Shown here in pieces: positions 8,291-17,738 of a stretch of 64,000 nt of DNA. Below the pieces are notes generated by a model. The model was not told the origin of the DNA. It saw only the letters and a list, made by a program, of their open reading frames with translations, and did no database searches. A program made the position numbers and the translations under genes. The stretch spans positions 186,001 through 250,000 of the forward strand of contig JBHJGM010000003.1 of the NCBI GenBank assembly GCA_050331815.1, in the 5' to 3' direction. Each line of letters begins with the position of its first letter. The stretch's first letter is position 1. Origin of the DNA: JBHJGM01 sp050331815. Its GTDB lineage: Bacteria > Verrucomicrobiota > Verrucomicrobiia > Opitutales > JBHJGM01.

Positions 8291-10492
8291 CTACGGCGCT
8301 GTGAGCAAGATATGACCGAAGACAGGCGGTGCTTCTTCGGGTCCATGGAACGGTTTTGCGTTCCAGGGATCGCGGGCGTGTGGCCAGCGCAGCCTGACCG
8401 TTTGGTCTGCCGGAGTGTAACCCAGCACGGTCACCAGACTGCTGCCTGCCGGTGGCATTTCGGAAAAGCCGGGATTGCCCACCATGGACCAGGGTACGCA
8501 GAGCGCCACCGAACAGGTGCTTCGCGTTTTTGCCTGGCGTAAAACAATGAGGCCCGTGCCACCAAATTTATCGTTAGCATTTAGCTTTAAGGGATTCCAG
8601 TCAAAGGGGTCCCAGTAGTTCAGGTCGACCGGGCCGGAAGGCTTTTCCACATCGAAAGCCATTTGCAGCGCGTGCCGTAGCAGGTGATCCCGTGCCGCGT
8701 TGGCATAGAACTCGGGCGAGCCCTCCGAAGCCATCAACTCGGGCAGCCCAACGCTGGCCAGGTGAAAGTCCAGACGCCCATCCAACGCTTCTGCCTTGGG
8801 GTCATTTTCTATGTCAAAGAGCAGGAATAGCCCCTGCCGGGCATAACCGGCAAACACGCGTACGTTTGCCTGGGTTGGGTCGGCGCCTAGTTCGTGGGTG
8901 CGATCGATAATCGTGGGCCGGGCTTTTTTGCGCAGCGTTTGCCAGGTTTCACCGTCAAGATCGTGCGTGCGCAGGGCAGCGCCCATAGGTTCATCGACAG
9001 GTGCAGCCAGCAACGTCGCTGCCTTGTCAAAGCTGGCCTCGCCACGAATTCGCGGCAGCTCGACCGGATTCAGGACTCGCCGCGGATGGTTTTTAAGCCA
9101 GTCGACCTTCCGCAATTGCGCCGCGTAAACATCGGCAAATCCAGGCTTGCGCACGACCATTAGCAGGGGATTAGAAAGCACCTGTGCATCTCGCCCAAAG
9201 ACCTCCTGCTTGGCCCGGGCGTGCAACGCGTAGACGGCCTGATCCTCAAGGGTGAACGAAAAGGTTTTCGTCTCTTTCAGTTCGATTTCTCCCAGTTTTC
9301 GATCCCGGTCAAAGAACTCAACCGTCTCGACCCCCCACAGTAGCGGTGCCAGTTCCACGCTAAGGGTCACCACCTCTCCCTGCACCATCAGCTGATTGCC
9401 GCCGGAGCTGAGCAGGACCCCGGTTTCAGCACCGCCGCCAGAGACGTTATCTTCCACGAAGGCGATGGTCAGCTGCCGCGTGCGCGAGGCGATGGACTGG
9501 TACAGGCGAGCCATGCCCTCGGAGGGAAGCCAGGAGCAGTGTTCCCGCGACGCACCGGGGGCTTCCAATTCATTGGCTGGAAAAATATCCGTCATGGCGT
9601 AGTCCCAGGTTCGGTTGTTTGCCAGCCAGCCTTGCGCAGGGTCCAGCGTCTTTAGTTCCACTGGCTCCTCGCGCGACCCCGGGTAGTTATCGGGCACGCG
9701 CTGTTGGATGACTTCCTGCCAGTAGGCCATATCCACATGCTTGGTGTCGCCGATTTCATGACCTTTCATTTCCGCGTCCCAAGCCCACAACGCGTTACGC
9801 GGTGCGTGCTCAAGAAAGAGGGTTTCCGTATCCTTAACCCCGTCGGCCAGAAATGGGTCGGAGGTGCCGATGTGCATCAAGGCAGGGACGCCGCGCGCTC
9901 GGTCGTCGATTAGGCCTTTGTAGTAAGGGCCCACGTTCGACGTGATGCAGATGGTGCGCTCGGGCACGAGCAGCATCATGGCAAAGGCAAACATGCCGGC
10001 GTTGGAACTGCCGGTGAAAACAAAGGGGGTATGCTCAAGCTCGGGATGCGTGCCGTACTGGCCCCAGGCCGTGAACGCCTCAAGGACGCGCTGGCCCAAC
10101 GTTTCATAGGTGCGCCGCGCATCGAAGCCCGTTACGCCGCCGACCGCAAAATCGTGCCGCGCGGCAAACTCGAGCAGGTGGCGGGCTCGTGTGAGGTTGC
10201 GCAAGTCGCCCCCTAGGCCGTAGCCGGGGTTACCCGCAAGAATGACGCCACGAATACGTGCATCCCCCGGGGGAACCCAGATCTTGATACCCTGGCCTTC
10301 AGGATGGGCGTAGCTATAGTAAACGCCATCGAAGTAGCAGCGCGCTTTGCTGGGCAGCGCCCATTCCGCAGGGGACTCGTGCAAATTGTTTGAGGCGTGC
10401 ATGGGATAACTATGAATGGTGACGAGCGTCAGCATGGCAGCGGCCAAGCGCCCTCTGCAAGACCACGCACGGGGCGGTAAACGTAGTTTCAT
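8291..10492 (-). CDS. Secreted alpha/beta-hydrolase-like protein with C-terminal CBM9-like domain
   Basis: 733 residues. A long N-terminal signal peptide (to about residue 33) precedes an esterase-like alpha/beta-hydrolase core. The oxyanion strand is VILAGNPGYG (83-92). The nucleophile elbow is GSSNAG (161-166), with Ser163 as the candidate nucleophile. A late His in EMKGHEIGDTKH may complete the triad. Residues about 345-480 look like a linker and Ig-like region. Residues about 520-733 resemble CBM9/DOMON-like domains (VRVFAGYARQGLFLLFDIEND; CSVALCVPWSMVG). A secreted carbohydrate esterase is the best guess, but the nucleophile motif is atypical (GxSxxG), so the substrate is open. Confidence 0.6.
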   Translation of the reverse strand: MKLRLPPRAWSCRGRLAAAMLTLVTIHSYPMHASNNLHESPAEWALPSKARCYFDGVYYSYAHPEGQGIKIWVPPGDARIRGVILAGNPGYGLGGDLRNLTRARHLLEFAARHDFAVGGVTGFDARRTYETLGQRVLEAFTAWGQYGTHPELEHTPFVFTGSSNAGMFAFAMMLLVPERTICITSNVGPYYKGLIDDRARGVPALMHIGTSDPFLADGVKDTETLFLEHAPRNALWAWDAEMKGHEIGDTKHVDMAYWQEVIQQRVPDNYPGSREEPVELKTLDPAQGWLANNRTWDYAMTDIFPANELEAPGASREHCSWLPSEGMARLYQSIASRTRQLTIAFVEDNVSGGGAETGVLLSSGGNQLMVQGEVVTLSVELAPLLWGVETVEFFDRDRKLGEIELKETKTFSFTLEDQAVYALHARAKQEVFGRDAQVLSNPLLMVVRKPGFADVYAAQLRKVDWLKNHPRRVLNPVELPRIRGEASFDKAATLLAAPVDEPMGAALRTHDLDGETWQTLRKKARPTIIDRTHELGADPTQANVRVFAGYARQGLFLLFDIENDPKAEALDGRLDFHLASVGLPELMASEGSPEFYANAARDHLLRHALQMAFDVEKPSGPVDLNYWDPFDWNPLKLNANDKFGGTGLIVLRQAKTRSTCSVALCVPWSMVGNPGFSEMPPAGSSLVTVLGYTPADQTVRLRWPHARDPWNAKPFHGPEEAPPVFGHILLTAP

Positions 10493-10955
10493 AGAGTCTA
10501 GTCCAACGTCTCTGGATTGTTAAGGCAACTGGTTTAACCGCTGAGAAGTATCGAGAATGGATTCCTGGCCTGTGTTCGGAGGGTGCCTTGCTGCATCGCT
10601 TGATTCGGGCCCGGCGCATGCAAGCGGCATCCGTTCAGAAATCCTACATGCTCATGGAATCCTTTTGGCAGCAACCTCAGGATAAACAGCCTGAGACCTG
10701 CTTTGAGCTCTTTAGAAAGCCTCCTTCAGCTGCTTAGAAGTGCGCGTAATCGAACGCCGTTCTGGCTCCATCAGCGACTTTCAGGCGCACGTGTAAACGA
10801 GACCGCCTGGGGGACTCCGCCGGATTTCCCAAGTCCGCACTAGGAACGGGATTCACGAAAATCAGGGCTTCCCAGACGGAGCGTGACTGGCTTAGCCTCC
10901 GCTCATTCATTCGTGGACGGTTCCACTCGGGCCGCCTTCGCGAGCTTGTTTCCCC
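10493..10955. other. Intergenic region between divergent genes (esterase-like and MFS)
   Basis: 463 bases that must carry promoters for both divergent genes. Short open frames here lack recognisable protein character. A small symmetric GGTTTAACC lies at 10531-10539, about 40 bases upstream of the esterase start, but it is too short to call. No RNA gene or repeat was recognised. Confidence 0.4.
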
Positions 10956-13526
10956 ATGATCATCACCCGTAAGAAAAAAATCCCGCTGCACTGGGCCTTT
11001 TACGCGCAGCTGCCCCTGATCCTGACCATCTACGGCAACATGGTGGTCAACGCGCCGTTTCTGTTACTGATCAAGCGCTTCATCGACAACCCGGCGACGA
11101 TCATGGGTCTGATCAGCATCGAGGTGTACCTGACATTGTTCGGCGGTCCGTTTGTCTCCTGGTTGAGCGACCGCATCTGGACGCGTTTTGGCCGGCGTAA
11201 ATTCTTCCAGGCCTCGGCGGACGGGATTCGCGGGGTGATTCTGTTGGCGATGCCGCTGGCCCCCAACCTGTGGGTCTTGATTATATTGCGCTGGATTTAT
11301 GGCGCCTTCGGGGACTTTGGCGCGCCGACCCAGGCGCTGGCTTACGAGATTGTGCCGGCCCCCCAGCGCGGACGCAGCGCGGGCTTCATGAGCGCCTTCA
11401 TGCAGCTGGGCAACCTGGTGTTCTTCTTTCTGGTGCTGGGCCGCTTCGACGACGTCTACTTCATGGGGCCGTTCTCGTACGCGGTTTCGGGCGAGGGCGG
11501 TGTGATTATGTTCTGGCTTGCGGCGCTGCTGTTGCTGGGCACGAGCATGTTTGAGTTTCTCAGCATCAAGGAAATTTATCCGGTCGCGCGACAACGCCTG
11601 CAGAGTGGACGCCCGTTGCGCCGTGGGGTGGTGGCGCACTTCTTCATCTCCTTTTTCAGGGATGTTCTGGCGAAGGACCTGGCGCCGCTGTACCTGCTCT
11701 CCTTCGCCTTCCTGATGTTTGGCTTTGCTTTGGGCTTCTTTCAGCCGCTGCTGTTCACGGAAGAGTGGGGCTACTCGCTGCAGGAGATGGGCAATACGAT
11801 CGCGGTGGGCGTGATTCTGGGGCTGGGGATTTCGCTCCTGGCAGGCTGGCTGGCCGATCGCACGAGCAAGATGAAGGTCTATCTTTTGGCCACGATCGGG
11901 AACCTGGTCGTCAACATCGTCTACACGATCTATGTCTTTTATAAACCCGACAACCGCCCGAGCCTCTTCGAGATCGTCATCTTCGGAAACCTGGCCTACA
12001 TCTTTGGCGCGACGCGTGGCGTCGTAGGTTTTCCGCTGCTGATGGAGTACGTGTCGCGGAACCGCATGGGCTCGGCGGGCGCGGGGCTGGTGCTGTTCAA
12101 CGGGATCTTTCGCAATGGCATCGGCCTCCTGGTCGGGGCCTGGCTGGCCTTGTGGTCTATCTGGTTTTTGCCCCAAGCCGGTTACCACCTTGAGGCGATC
12201 TTTGACCGGGAAAAGGACGAAGCCGCCGTGGTGGAACTGTTGGAAAGCGGGGGCATCGATCTGGAGACCTACGAGTTGGAGCCACTCCACCAGTACGGCG
12301 TGGATGGTGAAACATCGAAGCGCTGGTGGATCCACCGAAACGAGGAGAAGGTTAAAGAGCTTCTGGATGAGCGCGAGGACCTCACCAATGAAATCGCCGC
12401 TCTGAAGACCGAGAAAGAATCCTTTTTCACCGACGCGTCCGAACTTCCCGGACTGGATGCCCAGATCGAGGCGAAGCAGGCCCGCATGAAAACTATCGAC
12501 GAGACCCTGGATGAGGGAGCCCAGGTTTTGCAGAAGCGGATCGAGCCGCTGCTGGCGGGCGTGCGTTTCCAGCCAGGCCAGCAGATCCGTCAGGCCGCGC
12601 TTGAGGACGGTCAGCTGATCTTTGAACTCACGACCATCGAGGGACTGCACGATAATGACGTGCACGATGACCCTGAAAAAGAGGCGGAGGCGCGTCAGCA
12701 AACACGCGAGAATCTGCAGAGCGCGCTCCAGGGCCCGGAGCATGCCCTGGTAGAAGGCGATGAGGGCAAACTGGTGCCGGACATCGAGGTGGCGGAGCTT
12801 CCGGGCGAAGTGCCAGGGATACGCCTTCGACTGGGCCTGGATAACAGGTTCATGAGCTTGTTCCGGGCGGCGCACGAAGCTGGCTTGAGCGGCGAGGAAG
12901 CGTACGAGGTAGGTGCAATCGTGGTCCCAGCCCTGCGCAGCGTGCTGGGCCGTCAACCAAACCGCTTTGAACTGCGCGAAGTCCGCATCGAAGCCGCTAG
13001 CGGCGATGAGAGTGTGGACGCAGAAAAGCTGCGTTATCCGATCGAGTTTTTGTTGGTTAACCAGAGCGGGCGTCCAGTGGAGCCGGAGGTGATCGCCGAC
13101 CTGCTCAAGGCCGAAAAGCTTTTCGGCGAGGCCAGCGCTTTCAACGAAGGTATGGGCATACGCGTCGAGAGCGAGCTACGCATCGCTGCAGCCGAGGCTG
13201 CGGAAGACACACCGAAAGGAATCGAGGCGGAAACGCGGATGCGCTTGGCGCAGTTCCTGGATGCCGAGAGCGCGGAGTTTGCCTACAGCGCATTTGCCTA
13301 TCCGAATACGGTCGAGACTCTGGCTGCCCGTCCCACCTATTTGACGGTGCCGCGCCACAGCCTGGAAGCCAGCTACGGCGAGCGCGTCTTCAAATATTTC
13401 TTCCCGAGCCAATACCTGCAGATCGCGACCGATATCATCGGTCTGCTGATTCTCTGGATGATCGTAATTCTTGAAAAACGGGGCACGCTGCACCGTTACG
13501 GCGCCGAGGAGGACCAAGCCCGATGA
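10956..13526 (+). CDS. MFS symporter with a large soluble insertion between TM11 and TM12
   Basis: 856 residues, about twice normal MFS length. Residues 10-408 contain about eleven membrane segments of a GPH/MFS-type sugar symporter (SWLSDRIWTRFGRRKF is the loop 2-3 signature; a repeat signature appears at AGWLADRTSKMK). Residues about 410-812 are hydrophilic, with a coiled coil (EEKVKELLDEREDLTNEIAA; IEAKQARMKTIDETL) and mixed alpha/beta sequence. A final membrane helix lies at about 818-840 (IATDIIGLLILWMIVILEK). If the topology is the usual N-in 12-TM, the insertion is periplasmic. It overlaps the next gene by 4 bases (ATGA). The substrate is presumably an oligosaccharide from neighbouring degradation genes (inference). 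Confidence 0.8.
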   Translation: MIITRKKKIPLHWAFYAQLPLILTIYGNMVVNAPFLLLIKRFIDNPATIMGLISIEVYLTLFGGPFVSWLSDRIWTRFGRRKFFQASADGIRGVILLAMPLAPNLWVLIILRWIYGAFGDFGAPTQALAYEIVPAPQRGRSAGFMSAFMQLGNLVFFFLVLGRFDDVYFMGPFSYAVSGEGGVIMFWLAALLLLGTSMFEFLSIKEIYPVARQRLQSGRPLRRGVVAHFFISFFRDVLAKDLAPLYLLSFAFLMFGFALGFFQPLLFTEEWGYSLQEMGNTIAVGVILGLGISLLAGWLADRTSKMKVYLLATIGNLVVNIVYTIYVFYKPDNRPSLFEIVIFGNLAYIFGATRGVVGFPLLMEYVSRNRMGSAGAGLVLFNGIFRNGIGLLVGAWLALWSIWFLPQAGYHLEAIFDREKDEAAVVELLESGGIDLETYELEPLHQYGVDGETSKRWWIHRNEEKVKELLDEREDLTNEIAALKTEKESFFTDASELPGLDAQIEAKQARMKTIDETLDEGAQVLQKRIEPLLAGVRFQPGQQIRQAALEDGQLIFELTTIEGLHDNDVHDDPEKEAEARQQTRENLQSALQGPEHALVEGDEGKLVPDIEVAELPGEVPGIRLRLGLDNRFMSLFRAAHEAGLSGEEAYEVGAIVVPALRSVLGRQPNRFELREVRIEAASGDESVDAEKLRYPIEFLLVNQSGRPVEPEVIADLLKAEKLFGEASAFNEGMGIRVESELRIAAAEAAEDTPKGIEAETRMRLAQFLDAESAEFAYSAFAYPNTVETLAARPTYLTVPRHSLEASYGERVFKYFFPSQYLQIATDIIGLLILWMIVILEKRGTLHRYGAEEDQAR

Positions 13527-14200
13527 ACCAGATACCCCCCAATTACGACGGCCGACTGCGCACCGAGGATCCCAACGAGCCGGACTACCACGTTCCGGGG
13601 TCATTCGCGCAAAAGCTGGTGTTTGTTATTTTTTCGCTGGCGATCCTGGCTCTGGGATTCTGGGTCATCTGGGCACCGCTGATGCGCCTTGTTGTCGGCG
13701 AGCGTTCCGAGGGCAGGGTGGTGCGGATCGTGCGCGTCGAGCCTGGCGTCGAAGATGAGATCATTCGCTCCAGCCGCGACATTTCCGAGCAAAGCCACAC
13801 TGTGCAGTTTCAACATTATGTGGCTGTGGAACGCGAGGATGGCACCGAGCACGTCATGCGCATGGGGGTTGACTCCGCCAGGAAGCCTTACGCCAAAGTG
13901 AACGATACCTTCACGGTCATTCATTTTCCGGACGACGAGTTCGCCTTCGGTGCGTTTCACCATCGCACCTGGGCCTTTGGCGCGGGTTATCTATCCGTAG
14001 GTTTCATTCTTTCGCTACTGTCCATCCACACCTTGATCATGGTGGGGCGGAAAATCCCGATCGACCCCGAGTCCGAAGAAAATCTGCAAAAGGAGCGTGA
14101 GGTGGACGCCGAGGTGGAAACCTGGAAGCAGCAGCGCAAGGAGTGGCTCATCGAACAGGAGAAGGCGGAAGCCGAAGTGGCCTCGCGCAATCGAAAGTAG
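13523..14200 (+). CDS. Two-TM membrane protein of DUF3592-like type, coupled to the MFS gene
   Basis: 225 residues. Membrane helices lie at about 28-55 (LVFVIFSLAILALGFWVIWA) and about 150-175 (AGYLSVGFILSLLSIHTLIM). They enclose a beta-rich extracytoplasmic domain (GRVVRIVRVE; HYVAVEREDGTEHVMRMG; VNDTFTVIHFPDD), the arrangement of DUF3592 proteins. The C-terminal 50 residues are charged and helical (EENLQKEREVDAEVETWKQQ). The start overlaps the MFS stop by 4 bases, so the two are made together and the protein may be an accessory subunit of the symporter. That role is inference. Confidence 0.65.
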   Translation: MNQIPPNYDGRLRTEDPNEPDYHVPGSFAQKLVFVIFSLAILALGFWVIWAPLMRLVVGERSEGRVVRIVRVEPGVEDEIIRSSRDISEQSHTVQFQHYVAVEREDGTEHVMRMGVDSARKPYAKVNDTFTVIHFPDDEFAFGAFHHRTWAFGAGYLSVGFILSLLSIHTLIMVGRKIPIDPESEENLQKEREVDAEVETWKQQRKEWLIEQEKAEAEVASRNRK

Positions 14201-14290
14201 GCGTACCCGCCTGTCCGCTACCTTCGCCGCGGACTTAGGTGTACTTGAGGCAAGTGCTTCCACGACAGCGCTGGAGAGCACAGCCGAAAT

Positions 14291-16486
14291 TCAGCCTACC
14301 TCGAAACGGGTCGTTAGTGGTTTGGGTGCTCCGAGCGCCTCCGCACGCGCTCCCTGCGAACAGTCGCCTACGGTAATCTCGAGCGTGCCGGTAGCCGGTA
14401 ATGCTTGTCCTAAATCATCGTAGCGGATGAGATCGCACGCTTCGATGGTAAAGGTGAGTTGTCGCGAGTCGCAGGGGGAGAGATAAACACGCTGAAAGCC
14501 TCGCAGATTGCAGCGAGGTCCGCCCGTGTCCTGCAGGTCCGCCACGTACAGTTGGGCAACGGTTTCGCCAGGACGTGCACCCACGTTGCTCACGGTTACA
14601 GTTGCGCTCAGTCCTTCGCCGGGCGACACCTTTTGGGCGGACAGGCGCAAATCCGCGTACTCGAAACGGGTATAGGCCAGTCCGAAGCCGAACGGGTACA
14701 GCGGAGCTTCCTGAAGGTAGCGGTAGGTGCGTCCCTGCATCGAGTAGTCAGCAAAATCCGGCACCTGGGCGAGGGAGGCCGGAAAGGTGACCGGCAAGCG
14801 CCCGCCCGGCTCGCTTTTGCCGAACAGAATCTCCCCGACGGCCGAGCCGCCCTGTTCGCCGGGATACCAGGCTAGCAAGATCGCGTCCGCGAGCTCGTGC
14901 AGCTCCGCAGCGATGATGGGCGAGCCTGAAGTGAGGAGCACGACCACGGGCTTGCCGCTTTGTGCTTTTATACGGCGGAGGTAGTTCATTTGTACCTCGG
15001 GCAGATCCATGCGATCGCGATCGCCGCCTAGCGTGGTGCCGATGCATTCCCCGTGCTCGCCTTCCATGAGGGGCGTGTTACCCAGCGCGACCACGACAAC
15101 GTCCGCCTGTTCGGCTAGACCGATCGACCAGGAGGACTCGAACAAGTCGTCCTGATTCAAACCCGCGCCTTTCAAGTAAGTCACGCGCGTGCCTTCTGGC
15201 GCGGCTTCCACAATGCCTTCGACGATGGTGGTCAGCCGTGAGGAAATGCCGCGATAAAAATTGCCCAGCAGGACTTCGAGATCGGCAGCAGTGGGCCCGG
15301 AGACCGCCACAGCTCTGACTTCCGGACCCAGAGGTAGGATGCCGTTGTTTTTCAATAACACGCTGCCGCGCGTGGCCGCCTGCCTGGCCAGCTCGAGGTG
15401 CTTTTCGCATTGGATGTCTTTGGTGCCGTACTGCTGGTAGGGCTGACTTGCAGGTGGATCGAAGACGCCGAGGCGGAAGGCGATCGAGAGGCTGCGGCGC
15501 AGGTTGTCCTCGAGTTGGGCCTCGGTGATCAAGCCGCGCTCCAGAGCCTGCGCAACCCATTCCACACTCAGATCTTTGCCCAAAGACATGTCGCAGCCGC
15601 GGCGCAGGGCCAGGGCGGCGGACTCGACCGCGTCCTCAGTTACGCCGTGGCCCTCCAGTTTGGACATCTGCCGCGCCAGAAAGCCCCACTGCTCATCGTC
15701 GGACTTAACTTCCTGCTCCAGGGGCTTGGCGCGGTGAAAGGCCGCGATTGCTCCGGCATCTGAAACGACGAAGCCGTCAAAGCCCCATTCTTCGCGCAAA
15801 ATGCGCTCAAGCAGTGCCTCACTGGCGCAACAAGGTTCGCCATTGACGGCGTTGTAGGCGCCCATGACCACGGCCACGCCGCCACGCACGAGCCGTTCAA
15901 AATGGGGGAGGTAGGTGTCGCGTAAAAGCTTGGGTCCCACCTGCGCGTCGAAGGAAGTACGGATGGCCTCGGGGCCGCTGTGCACGGCGTAGTGCTTGGC
16001 GCAGGCGGCGGTTTTCAAATAACGGGGGTCGTCGCCTTGCAGGCCTTGCACAAAGGCCAGGCCGAGCTCGCCCGCCAGACAGGGATCCTCACCATAGGTC
16101 TCTTGGCCCCGCCCCCAGCGAGGGTCGCGGAAGAGGTTGATGTTGGGCGTCCAGAAGGCGAGGCTGAGAAATGGCGAGCGGTCCCAGTCCGCGTCGTTGA
16201 CCTTGGCGCGCGCCTCTGAAGCAATCGCGTCGGCAACTGAGCGCACCAAGTCTGTATCGAAGGTTGCCGCGAGCGCGATGGGGGAAGGAAACACTGTGGC
16301 CCGACCGGTGTGGCAGAGTCCGTGCAGGCACTCGCCGCCCCAGCGCATTTCCGGCAGGTTCAGGCGCTCGTTTGCTGGCCAGACGGTCGTGAGTAGAGCG
16401 AGGCGTTCCTCCGTGCGCAGGCGTTCAAGCAGGTCCTCCACGCGCTCGGCGAGCGGACGCTCCGGATTGCGAAAGGGTTCATCCAT
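14291..16486 (-). CDS. GH3 family beta-glycosidase (beta-glucosidase/xylosidase type)
   Basis: 731 residues, normal for GH3. Domain 1 is a TIM barrel with KHYAVHSGPE (K164, H165) and the nucleophile motif VVSDAGA (D243). Domain 2 is an alpha/beta sandwich (GSVLLKNNGILPL, GEILFGKSEPGGRLPVTFP), followed by a fibronectin-III-like C-terminal domain (YTRFEYADLRLS, GETVAQLYV). The motif order and SDAGAI resemble the plant-type xylosidase branch more than classical SDW beta-glucosidases, so specificity is uncertain. No signal peptide is visible, which points to cytoplasmic action on imported oligosaccharides. It is divergent from the GH43-like gene at 16693. Confidence 0.88.
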   Translation of the reverse strand: MDEPFRNPERPLAERVEDLLERLRTEERLALLTTVWPANERLNLPEMRWGGECLHGLCHTGRATVFPSPIALAATFDTDLVRSVADAIASEARAKVNDADWDRSPFLSLAFWTPNINLFRDPRWGRGQETYGEDPCLAGELGLAFVQGLQGDDPRYLKTAACAKHYAVHSGPEAIRTSFDAQVGPKLLRDTYLPHFERLVRGGVAVVMGAYNAVNGEPCCASEALLERILREEWGFDGFVVSDAGAIAAFHRAKPLEQEVKSDDEQWGFLARQMSKLEGHGVTEDAVESAALALRRGCDMSLGKDLSVEWVAQALERGLITEAQLEDNLRRSLSIAFRLGVFDPPASQPYQQYGTKDIQCEKHLELARQAATRGSVLLKNNGILPLGPEVRAVAVSGPTAADLEVLLGNFYRGISSRLTTIVEGIVEAAPEGTRVTYLKGAGLNQDDLFESSWSIGLAEQADVVVVALGNTPLMEGEHGECIGTTLGGDRDRMDLPEVQMNYLRRIKAQSGKPVVVLLTSGSPIIAAELHELADAILLAWYPGEQGGSAVGEILFGKSEPGGRLPVTFPASLAQVPDFADYSMQGRTYRYLQEAPLYPFGFGLAYTRFEYADLRLSAQKVSPGEGLSATVTVSNVGARPGETVAQLYVADLQDTGGPRCNLRGFQRVYLSPCDSRQLTFTIEACDLIRYDDLGQALPATGTLEITVGDCSQGARAEALGAPKPLTTRFEVG

Positions 16487-16692
16487 GCCTACAGGCTCAT
16501 GCGCGTATCATGAGGCGTCGAGATCGAACGTGCCCTGCCGTGGGCGTGCGGACTTGCTTTTGCCGATGGAAACTGGCTGCCTTCGATGCTGGCGCGCCAA
16601 GGCGCTTCGCGAATTTGACCAGCGGACATGGTAACACCCGCTCAGGCGGTTCTGAAAGCGGGCTTGTCGCCATAATTGCTTTTCCAAAGATC

Positions 16693-17706
16693 ATGACTAT
16701 GCACCCAAACGGATCCGTCTGGAAGGACACCCAAGGAAACCCCATTCAATGTCACGCCGGAAGTATTCATTTCTTCGATGGAAAGTATTATTGGTACGGT
16801 GAGAATAAGGCAGGCTGCGGAGATGCCCGGCGCGGTTCGAGCAAGCCCCGTCACGCCGGATTGAACTGCTACAGTTCCAGCGATCTGTTGAACTGGACCT
16901 TCGAGAGCGCGGTTCTGCCGGCTTCGACGGATCCGGCCCATGACCTGTATTTCAACAACATCCTCGACCGTCCGCACGTCCTCTATAATCGAGCAACGGG
17001 TCAGTATGTGATGTGGATGAAGGTGGTTCAGGGCATCTTCAAAAAGCAGCAAAAGTCTGCCGTGGCCGTGGCGGATTCGCCAACCGGACCGTTCACTTAT
17101 CAGGGTTCCTTCTTACCGTGCGGCATCGCCTCGGGTGACGCCAATTTCTTCGTCGAAGATCGCAACACCCAGTACGCCATCGATGGCCAGGTCCTGCCGA
17201 TGGAGGCAGACTTTATCGAAGGCGCGCCCAAGGCTTATTGGATTTTCAGCGAGCCGCACCGCTCCATCGTCGTCGCCGACCTGACGGAGGATTACCTTGG
17301 CTGCACCGGGATGTATTCGCAGCACCTGCCCCAGCCGGGCTCACCCCTTGGACGCGAGGCTCCGATGGTTTTCTACCGCGACTGGAAGTATCACATCGTG
17401 ACCTCAGGCACGTCCGGCTATGCCTCCAACGCACTGGAGTGGGCCAGCGCCGACCTCATTCACAACGAGTGGACAACCCACGGAAACCCCTGCGTGGGTG
17501 AAGACGCCGACAATACCTTTGGGCTGCAGTTCGCGAGCGTTCTGGAGCTTCCCGACCGGCCGGGTTGTTTCGTTGGGCTGGCCGATATGTGGGACCGCGA
17601 GGATATCGAAAACTCTGGCTACGCGTTGCTGCCTTTTCGCTTCCGGGAGGGCCGACTCGAGATTGAATGGTGTGCGACTTTCGATCCGTCGGCGGCCTTC
17701 GCATAG
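16693..17706 (+). CDS. GH43-like family glycosidase
   Basis: 338 residues from the ATG at 16693. An in-frame extension reaches 16510, but it crosses the region next to the divergent GH3 start and has no protein character. The N-terminus shows PIQCHAGSIHFFDGKYYWYGENK in pieces (HAGSIHFFDGKYYWYGEN), typical of five-bladed propeller GH43-related proteins, with later blades SSSDLLNWTFE, LDRPHVLYN, VADSPTGPF and WKYHIVTSG. No signal peptide is seen. Divergent pairing with the GH3 gene suggests a joint role in breaking down arabino-, xylo- or galacto-oligosaccharides. Catalytic residues could not be assigned with confidence, so the family is given as GH43-like. Confidence 0.72.
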   Translation: MTMHPNGSVWKDTQGNPIQCHAGSIHFFDGKYYWYGENKAGCGDARRGSSKPRHAGLNCYSSSDLLNWTFESAVLPASTDPAHDLYFNNILDRPHVLYNRATGQYVMWMKVVQGIFKKQQKSAVAVADSPTGPFTYQGSFLPCGIASGDANFFVEDRNTQYAIDGQVLPMEADFIEGAPKAYWIFSEPHRSIVVADLTEDYLGCTGMYSQHLPQPGSPLGREAPMVFYRDWKYHIVTSGTSGYASNALEWASADLIHNEWTTHGNPCVGEDADNTFGLQFASVLELPDRPGCFVGLADMWDREDIENSGYALLPFRFREGRLEIEWCATFDPSAAFA

Positions 17707-17738
17707 ACCGGTAGCCGTGCAGCTAATTTGGTTGATGT

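Noticed and set aside
11064..12956. Long minus-strand open frame (about 630 codons) opposite the MFS gene
   Set aside because: Its translation is His/Gln/Arg-rich without any domain, and it lies antisense to a gene with clear MFS helices; typical GC-rich shadow.
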